Below are positions 7,879 to 11,973 of a stretch of DNA of 11,973 nt, piece after piece (position 1 is the first letter of the stretch; each line of letters starts with the position of its first letter). Under the pieces are notes generated by a model, which did no database searches, was not told where the DNA came from, and saw only the letters and a program-made list of their open reading frames with translations. The position numbers and the translations under genes are program-made. The stretch covers positions 1 to 11,973 of the forward strand of contig DASRUX010000113.1 in the NCBI GenBank assembly GCA_035655235.1. The letters are read 5' to 3'. Source of the DNA: JAGTRP01 sp035655235. GTDB lineage: Bacteria > Pseudomonadota > Gammaproteobacteria > Burkholderiales > Rhodocyclaceae.

Positions 7879-9887
7879 GGCAAGGCTCCCGGCGCGGTGG
7901 AGGTCGGAACGGCGAATTGGCGTCCGGTGGGCTGGTTGAAGAAGTCCTTGCTGGGCAGCATTTCCTTGGCGAAGGCGTAGTCCCCTTCCAGGCTCGCGTC
8001 ATTGATGACCACCGGTCGCAGGAATACGACCAGTTCCGTTTTGCCTGCCTGGTTGTTGCGGGTGGAGAAGAGCCGGCCGGCGCCGGGGACGTCGCCCAGG
8101 CCGGGGAGCCCTTCGCTTTCCCGGGTCTCGGAATCCTCCATCAGGCCGCCCATCATCACCACATTGCCCGAAGGAATCTTCATGACCGATTCCATTTCCC
8201 GGGTCTGGACAATGGGGACCAGGTTCGGCACCGACAGCAGGGCCGGGTTGGGGTCCTGGGCATAGCCGCGCAGGCGGGAGATGGTGGGGCGGACGGTGAG
8301 CGTCACCTGGTTGCCGTCGTCGATCTGGGGGATCAGGTTCATCACGAAGCCGACGGCCACGGTGTTCGCCGTGGAGGTGTAGGTGGTGGTGGTCATCGTC
8401 TGGTTGATATTGGTCTGGGCGCTGACCGTGAAATAGACCAGGTTGTCCACCACGCGCAGGACGGCGCTCTGGTTATTGAGGGCGGTGATCTTCGGGCTGG
8501 AGATGACTTTGGTGCGGCCGAACTGGGACAGCAGGCTCATGGCCGCCGCGAAGCTGCTGCCCCGGCCGTAGCCGATGGTGAGGCCGGCGTTCTTGCTGGT
8601 GAGGGGGAACATGCCTCCAGTAAACCGGGTATCCGCCGGTGGGACCGATGCCCCCTGGGTGCCGACTACGTTACCCGCGGCGTCCAGGGTGCCCATGCCT
8701 TTGGCGATCTGATCGATCAGGTTGGCCTTCTGGGTCTGGGTGAGGTTGGTGTCGCCCATGATCGAGCTGATCAGGGTGGAGCGAGTGGCATCCGGCAAGG
8801 CTTTGTCCAGCGCCGTGCCCAGCAGGTTCTGGCGGAAAGAGAAACCGGAGGCCAGGGCCACGCTCTTCCAGTCGACGCCGGTCTGGGACTGGTCGTTGAG
8901 GGCGACCTCCACGATGGTGGCCTCGATCAGGACCTGGCGGCGGGCGTTGTTCAGCACCTTGTCCATGAATTCCCGGATCTTCTCGTGCTGGCGCGCCGTG
9001 GCGCGGACGGCAATGATCCCGGTTTCCCGGTTGGCAATGACCGAGGCGGCTTCCCGGAAAGTGCTGCGGCGCAGGGACGAGGTGGCGGCGCTCTGCATGG
9101 CTGCGGGATTCGGGCTGCTCGCCAGGGATGGGGTGGTGGTGCCCCGGGTCTGGGTTGGCGCCGGGGCGCCGGTTCCCGTGGTCTGCTGGGTGTTTTCGAC
9201 CACCTGGGTCTGTTCAAAGGAGCCTTCGGGCAAGACACGGTCGGTTTCCCGCAGGAGATCGCGGATATTGGCGATCAGGGTGGCCCAGAAATCGTTGTCG
9301 GAGCGGCTGGTGACATTGGTCAGGGAGCTATTTCCCGTGGCGCTGGCGGCTCCGCCACCCCCACCTCCACCGCTGGAAGCGACCGAGCCGGTGATCTGGG
9401 TGGCGACATTGACGGAACTGGATGCCTGTCGCGCCAGATTCACGTAATCCACCTTGTAATTCCGGAGGAAGGGCGTGTCCCGGCTGATCTGCAGGACTTT
9501 TCCCTCCATTTCCCAACGCATGTCGATCTGGCGGGAAATGCGGTCGAGCAGTTGGGGCAAGGTCTGATTGAGGGCGTTGAGGGTGATGGCCCCTTCGATG
9601 TCGCCGGCGATGTCGATATCGATCCTGGCATCCCGAGCCAGGGCGAACAGCACGTCCCGGGCCGGGACGTTATTGACGACGACGCTGTAGGTTTCCTGGC
9701 GCGGGGCCGGTTTGGGCGGTTCCACCGTCGGGACGATGGCCAGGGGAGGAGGGCTGCCGGCCGGTTTTTCGATGGCCTTGAGGTGCTGCTCCGAGGGCTT
9801 TACCTGGGGCTCCGCACAGCCTGCCAATAGGACAATGGCGGCCAACCCCATGCAGCCTGCGGGCAACGCCTTGAAAGCTGATTTCAT
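7875..9887 (-). CDS. mshL: MshL-like secretin, outer-membrane lipoprotein channel
   Basis: 670 aa. A lipoprotein signal ends in lipobox L-A-G-C (21-24) with Ala at +2, so an outer-membrane lipoprotein is expected. An STN/N0-type domain spans about 65-140 (YSVVVNNVPARDVLFALARDA, then NQTLPQLLDRISRQ). A secretin N-domain follows (about 270-330, REAASVIANRETGIIAVRAT). The C-terminal secretin core runs to residue 630 and ends with the family signature GLPGLGDVPGAGRLF and KTELVVFLRPVVI. It would form the multimeric channel through which the pilus leaves the cell. Three low-complexity or extra segments are seen: a Ser/Gly stretch with seven Gly in a row (174-180), a Thr/Pro/Ala stretch (232-270) and an insert at about 355-425. 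This makes it longer than MshL proteins I recall (about 550-590). AGGGG about 10 bases upstream is the best Shine-Dalgarno. Confidence 0.93.
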   Translation of the reverse strand: MKSAFKALPAGCMGLAAIVLLAGCAEPQVKPSEQHLKAIEKPAGSPPPLAIVPTVEPPKPAPRQETYSVVVNNVPARDVLFALARDARIDIDIAGDIEGAITLNALNQTLPQLLDRISRQIDMRWEMEGKVLQISRDTPFLRNYKVDYVNLARQASSSVNVATQITGSVASSGGGGGGGAASATGNSSLTNVTSRSDNDFWATLIANIRDLLRETDRVLPEGSFEQTQVVENTQQTTGTGAPAPTQTRGTTTPSLASSPNPAAMQSAATSSLRRSTFREAASVIANRETGIIAVRATARQHEKIREFMDKVLNNARRQVLIEATIVEVALNDQSQTGVDWKSVALASGFSFRQNLLGTALDKALPDATRSTLISSIMGDTNLTQTQKANLIDQIAKGMGTLDAAGNVVGTQGASVPPADTRFTGGMFPLTSKNAGLTIGYGRGSSFAAAMSLLSQFGRTKVISSPKITALNNQSAVLRVVDNLVYFTVSAQTNINQTMTTTTYTSTANTVAVGFVMNLIPQIDDGNQVTLTVRPTISRLRGYAQDPNPALLSVPNLVPIVQTREMESVMKIPSGNVVMMGGLMEDSETRESEGLPGLGDVPGAGRLFSTRNNQAGKTELVVFLRPVVINDASLEGDYAFAKEMLPSKDFFNQPTGRQFAVPTSTAPGALP

Positions 9888-9894
9888 ACCCCCG

Positions 9895-9907
9895 ACACCC
9901 CTGGTGT
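9895..9907 (-). promoter_or_regulatory. Small hairpin over the Shine-Dalgarno of the secretin gene
   Basis: On the minus strand ACACC is followed by AGG and then GGTGT, a perfect 5-bp stem with a 3-base loop, 7 bases before the secretin ATG. The most plausible Shine-Dalgarno (AGGGG, 9902-9898) lies in the loop and the 3' arm, so folding could hide it. The stem is short and may be chance; any role in tuning secretin translation is inference. Confidence 0.3.
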
Positions 9908-9917
9908 TGTATTTAAT

Positions 9918-9946
9918 ATTATCCCGTCGGTGTATGCGGGATTCAT
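9918..9946 (-). promoter_or_regulatory. Weak candidate sigma70 promoter inside the operon, ahead of the secretin gene
   Basis: Reading the minus strand, ATGAAT (9946-9941) and GATAAT (9923-9918, five of six matches to TATAAT) are separated by 17 bases in an AT-rich pocket within otherwise GC-rich DNA. It lies in the only real gap of the operon (85 bases, 9888-9972). Transcription would start near 9911, giving a leader of about 24 bases made largely of the hairpin above. The -35 box is poor, so confidence is low. Confidence 0.35.
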
Positions 9947-9972
9947 TACTGGATTCTAATCGTTCTCACCTG

Positions 9973-11304
9973 TCATTGAGAAGGTGTTTTCCGGGCCGCC
10001 TCAAGCCCGGCGAGGGATCGTACCTGGGGCTGGAGGCGGAGCAGTGGATCCGGCAGCTCCTTCGCGGCGGCCAAGGCCTGCTCCCGGGTGCCGTAGTTGC
10101 CGACGCAGAGGGCGATCATCTCCCGGTTGCCGATGCGGGTCGGGATGAGCCTGACGTTGGCGGCGCCGAGGAGGTTGGTCGCCTGTTCCCTGAGGCCGGA
10201 AAACCTAGGCGAGGCTTCGTTGTCGGAGTAGCCGAGCTGGAGGACGAAGGCGGCAGCGGTGACTGCCTGCGGGGTGGGGCGTGCCGCAGGTTGGGGCGCG
10301 GCGGGTTCCGTGGCGGTCGCATGGACCGGCGCCGACGCTTTGCTGGCGGCGGAGGCGTCGAACTGTTCCGTGGGCGGTGGGGGTGAATTCGCCAGGCCTC
10401 GCATACCCCAGCCGCTGATGGCAGCGGCGACCAAGGCTCCGGCAAGGAGGGACGGCCGCCAGGGATTCAGGCGGGACGGTCGGCGGGAGGCGATGCCCAG
10501 GCTGGAATCGGCAATCGCCCGCTCGGCGTCGGCCTTTTCGACACTGTGGCGATTGGCGGCAAAGGCGGACAGCAGCGCCTTGTCGGCCAGTATGTTGATG
10601 CGGCGGGTAAGGCCGACGGAGGCGCGGGCAATGGCCGCCACCGCCTTGGAGGTGAACGGGTTCGGTCCCCGGTAATCGACGGCCCGCAGGCGAAACTCGA
10701 TATATTCCCGGACGGCTTCCTGGTCCAGGGGGAGCAGGGTGAAGCTGTGGGTGATCCTTTCCCTCAAGGGTCTCAGGGCGTGGCGGGAGATCAGTTCGTC
10801 CAGTTCCGGTTGGCCGAAGAGGACGATCTGCAGGAGCTTGTCCCGGCCGGCTTCCAGGTTGGAGAGCAGGCGAATCTGCTCCAGGCTTTCCTCGGGCATG
10901 GCATGGGCTTCGTCCACGATGACGACTACCCGGTTGCCCCGCTCGTAGCGGGCGATCAGGGCTTCCTGGAGGGAGCGCAGGAGCTGGCTGGGGCGGTTCG
11001 CCAGACTCGAAATCCCGAGTTCTTCTGCCAGGGTGTGCAGCACCTCGTCCCGGGAGAGAGAGGGCGTGGCGATGTAAATGGTGTCCGTGGTCTTCGGCAG
11101 TTGCTCAATGAGCATGCGGCTCAACATGGTCTTGCCGCTGCCGACCTCGCCGGTGACCTTGATCAGCCCTTCGCCAGCCTCGATGGCGTAGAGCAGGGCG
11201 GCCAGGATGTTGCCCCGGTTGGCGCCGGTAAAGAAGATGTCGGTGGCGGGGGTGATGCGGAAGGGGGCTTCCCGCAGGCCGAAATGGTCGAGATAAAGAC
11301 TCAT
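9973..11304 (-). CDS. mshM: MshM/ExeA-like AAA ATPase with C-terminal membrane helix and SPOR-like domain
   Basis: 443 aa from the ATG at 11304. This start gives the family N-terminus MSLYLDHFGLREAPF and has a GAG Shine-Dalgarno 4 bases off. A longer in-frame start at 11421 would add 39 unconserved residues and overlap mlaF. The AAA domain (about 1-270) has Walker A GEVGSGKT (52-59), Walker B VVVIVDEAH (126-134) and the LFGQPEL (163-169) segment typical of ExeA/GspA. A membrane helix lies at about 284-300, then a Pro/Ala-rich linker (305-350) and a domain at about 352-430: FVLQLGYS, VRLIP, ALCVGNYGTREQALAAAKELP and PQVRSL. That pattern is SPOR-like (the fold that binds denuded glycan strands), as in DamX. 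The protein probably works with the MshN-like protein to insert or position the secretin through peptidoglycan. It is first in the operon. Confidence 0.88.
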   Translation of the reverse strand: MSLYLDHFGLREAPFRITPATDIFFTGANRGNILAALLYAIEAGEGLIKVTGEVGSGKTMLSRMLIEQLPKTTDTIYIATPSLSRDEVLHTLAEELGISSLANRPSQLLRSLQEALIARYERGNRVVVIVDEAHAMPEESLEQIRLLSNLEAGRDKLLQIVLFGQPELDELISRHALRPLRERITHSFTLLPLDQEAVREYIEFRLRAVDYRGPNPFTSKAVAAIARASVGLTRRINILADKALLSAFAANRHSVEKADAERAIADSSLGIASRRPSRLNPWRPSLLAGALVAAAISGWGMRGLANSPPPPTEQFDASAASKASAPVHATATEPAAPQPAARPTPQAVTAAAFVLQLGYSDNEASPRFSGLREQATNLLGAANVRLIPTRIGNREMIALCVGNYGTREQALAAAKELPDPLLRLQPQVRSLAGLEAARKTPSQ

Positions 11305-11317
11305 GGTGCTCAATATT

Positions 11318-11346
11318 ATTATGTCATTGGGAGTGAGGGGTGAAGA
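11318..11346 (-). promoter_or_regulatory. Weak candidate promoter for the msh-type operon
   Basis: On the minus strand TCTTCA (11346-11341) and CATAAT (11323-11318, five of six to TATAAT) are 17 bases apart. Transcription would start near 11311, leaving only about 7 leader bases before the ATG, barely including the Shine-Dalgarno. The real promoter may be elsewhere in this 106-base divergent spacer or inside mlaF. No sigma54 GG-N10-GC site was evident. Confidence 0.25.
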
Positions 11347-11348
11347 AT

Positions 11349-11380
11349 TTGCCTGGAATGAGGGCGGGCTCTGATAAAAT
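11349..11380 (+). promoter_or_regulatory. Candidate sigma70 promoter for mlaF
   Basis: TTGCCT (11349-11354) is followed by GATAAA (11373-11378, 18-base spacing), or by TAAAAT (11375-11380) at 20 bases. The GATAAAATC string looks like many betaproteobacterial -10 regions. It lies 30-60 bases before the mlaF GTG, in the spacer shared with the divergent pilus operon. The assignment rests on pattern matching alone. Confidence 0.5.
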
Positions 11381-11410
11381 CGAAAAATTGTCCGATTCTG
11401 CGAATTGAGC

Positions 11411-11973
11411 GTGTTCTCCAACCCGTCAGACGAGCCTCTGGTTCGAGTCGAAAACCTGTATTTCAGCTACGCCGGCCGTCCCGTGCTCAAGGGTATCAAC
11501 ATGACCATCCCGCGCGGGAAGGTGGTGGCCATCATGGGCGGGTCCGGGTGCGGTAAGACGACGCTGCTGCGCTGTATCGGCGGCCAGCTGAAGCCTTCTT
11601 CCGGGGCCGTCCGGGTGGGGGGCAAGGAAGTCCACCAGTTGGACCGCAAGGGGCTCTACGACTTCCGCCGCCAACTCGGCATGCTTTTCCAGTTTGGCGC
11701 CCTGTTTACCGATATCTCGGTGTTCGAGAACGTCGCCTTTCCCTTGCGGGAACATACCGACCTGCCGGAAGAGATGATCCGCGACCTGGTGCTGATGAAA
11801 CTGGAAGCGGTCGGCCTGCGCGGCGCCCATAAGCTGATGCCGGCGGAGCTCTCCGGCGGTATGGCCCGCCGGGTGGCCCTGGCCCGGGCCATCGCCCTCG
11901 ATCCTCTGCTGGTGATGTACGACGAGCCTTTCACCGGCCTCGATCCCATTGCCCTGAGCGTCATCGGCCAGCT
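11411..11973 (+). CDS. mlaF: MlaF-like phospholipid ABC transporter ATP-binding protein, C-terminus cut by window edge
   Basis: 187 complete codons are visible; the frame is open to the edge. ABC ATPase motifs in order: Walker A GGSGCGKT (43-50), Q-loop MLFQFGALF (91-99), signature LSGGM (147-151) and Walker B LLVMYDEP (166-173) followed by FTGLDPI. The Q-loop wording FQFGALF and the ELSGGMARRVALARA stretch are characteristic of the MlaF/Ttg2A/MKL branch rather than amino-acid or sugar importers. MlaF powers the inner-membrane MlaFEDB complex in phospholipid transport between the two membranes. GTG at 11411 is the likely start, since an in-frame TAA lies at 11375 and no ATG intervenes; a TTG at 11405 is also possible. 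The Shine-Dalgarno is weak. It is transcribed divergently from the pilus operon. mlaE, mlaD and others would be expected downstream, outside the window. Confidence 0.93.
   Translation, partial: MFSNPSDEPLVRVENLYFSYAGRPVLKGINMTIPRGKVVAIMGGSGCGKTTLLRCIGGQLKPSSGAVRVGGKEVHQLDRKGLYDFRRQLGMLFQFGALFTDISVFENVAFPLREHTDLPEEMIRDLVLMKLEAVGLRGAHKLMPAELSGGMARRVALARAIALDPLLVMYDEPFTGLDPIALSVIGQ

Noticed and set aside
7917..9830. 637-codon open frame on the plus strand, antisense to the secretin gene
   Set aside because: It is a GC-driven shadow: low-complexity Gly/Val/Asp/His composition, no recognisable domain, and complete overlap with a convincingly identified secretin.
3443..9887. Reading the locus as a type II secretion system
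   Set aside because: Secretin, GspE-like and GspF-like genes occur in both, but the MshM-like ATPase, the MshN-like TPR protein, the MshEN domain and the lipoprotein secretin fit an MSHA-type pilus better; a T2SS role cannot be fully excluded without the pilin genes.
11305..11421. N-terminal extension of the MshM-like ATPase to an in-frame ATG at 11421
   Set aside because: The 39 added residues are polar and unconserved, the frame would overlap mlaF, and MSLYLDHFGL is the normal family start with its own Shine-Dalgarno.
11426..11830. 134-codon open frame on the minus strand inside mlaF
   Set aside because: It is antisense to an intact ABC ATPase with all motifs and shows no start signal or domain.
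1..11973. CRISPR array, tRNA, insertion sequence, prophage or integron signals
   Set aside because: No spaced direct repeats, clover-leaf sequences, transposase-like frames or terminal inverted repeats were seen.

Overview
The window comes from a GC-rich proteobacterium. Gene content, codon use (mostly G or C in third position) and the look of the proteins suggest a betaproteobacterium, possibly of the Rhodocyclales/Nitrosomonadales type; this is inference, as no rRNA or other taxonomic marker is present. The window is almost fully coding. No tRNA, rRNA, insertion sequence, CRISPR array or phage gene was seen, and no gene-free stretch exceeds about 110 bases.

Right edge (11411 to the end, plus strand): the first 187 codons of an ABC-transporter ATPase, best called MlaF, the ATPase of the Mla lipid-transport system that maintains outer-membrane asymmetry. 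It is cut by the window edge.

The rest (11304 down to 1, minus strand): one tightly packed operon of nine genes for an MSHA-type (mshI-Q-like) type IV pilus machine, read right to left. The genes are an MshM/ExeA-like AAA ATPase with an added C-terminal SPOR-like domain, an MshL-like secretin lipoprotein, an MshN/GspB-like Pro-rich TPR protein, the MshE assembly ATPase with an N-terminal c-di-GMP-type MshEN domain, the MshG (GspF/PilC-like) platform protein, an MshI-like (PilM/PilN-like) bitopic protein, an MshJ-like (PilO-like) protein, an MshK-like small exported protein, and a large prepilin-like protein that runs off the left edge. Most junctions are 4-base stop/start overlaps or gaps of 6-7 bases, so translation is probably coupled. 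The only real gap (85 bases, before the secretin gene) has a weak candidate promoter and a small hairpin around the Shine-Dalgarno site.

How it would work (family knowledge plus inference): MshE powers pilin extraction through MshG in the inner membrane. The I/J/K proteins form the alignment complex linking this platform to the MshL secretin in the outer membrane. MshM and MshN help assemble or place the secretin across peptidoglycan. The left-edge protein would be a minor or tip pilin. The major pilin, the other minor pilins and any prepilin peptidase are not in view and may lie further left. The machine belongs to a known class. The parts most worth a second look are the SPOR-like fusion on the ATPase, the Arg-to-Pro changes in the c-di-GMP motifs of MshE, the apparent loss of the actin-type motif in the MshI-like protein, the oversized secretin, and the large left-edge prepilin-like protein.
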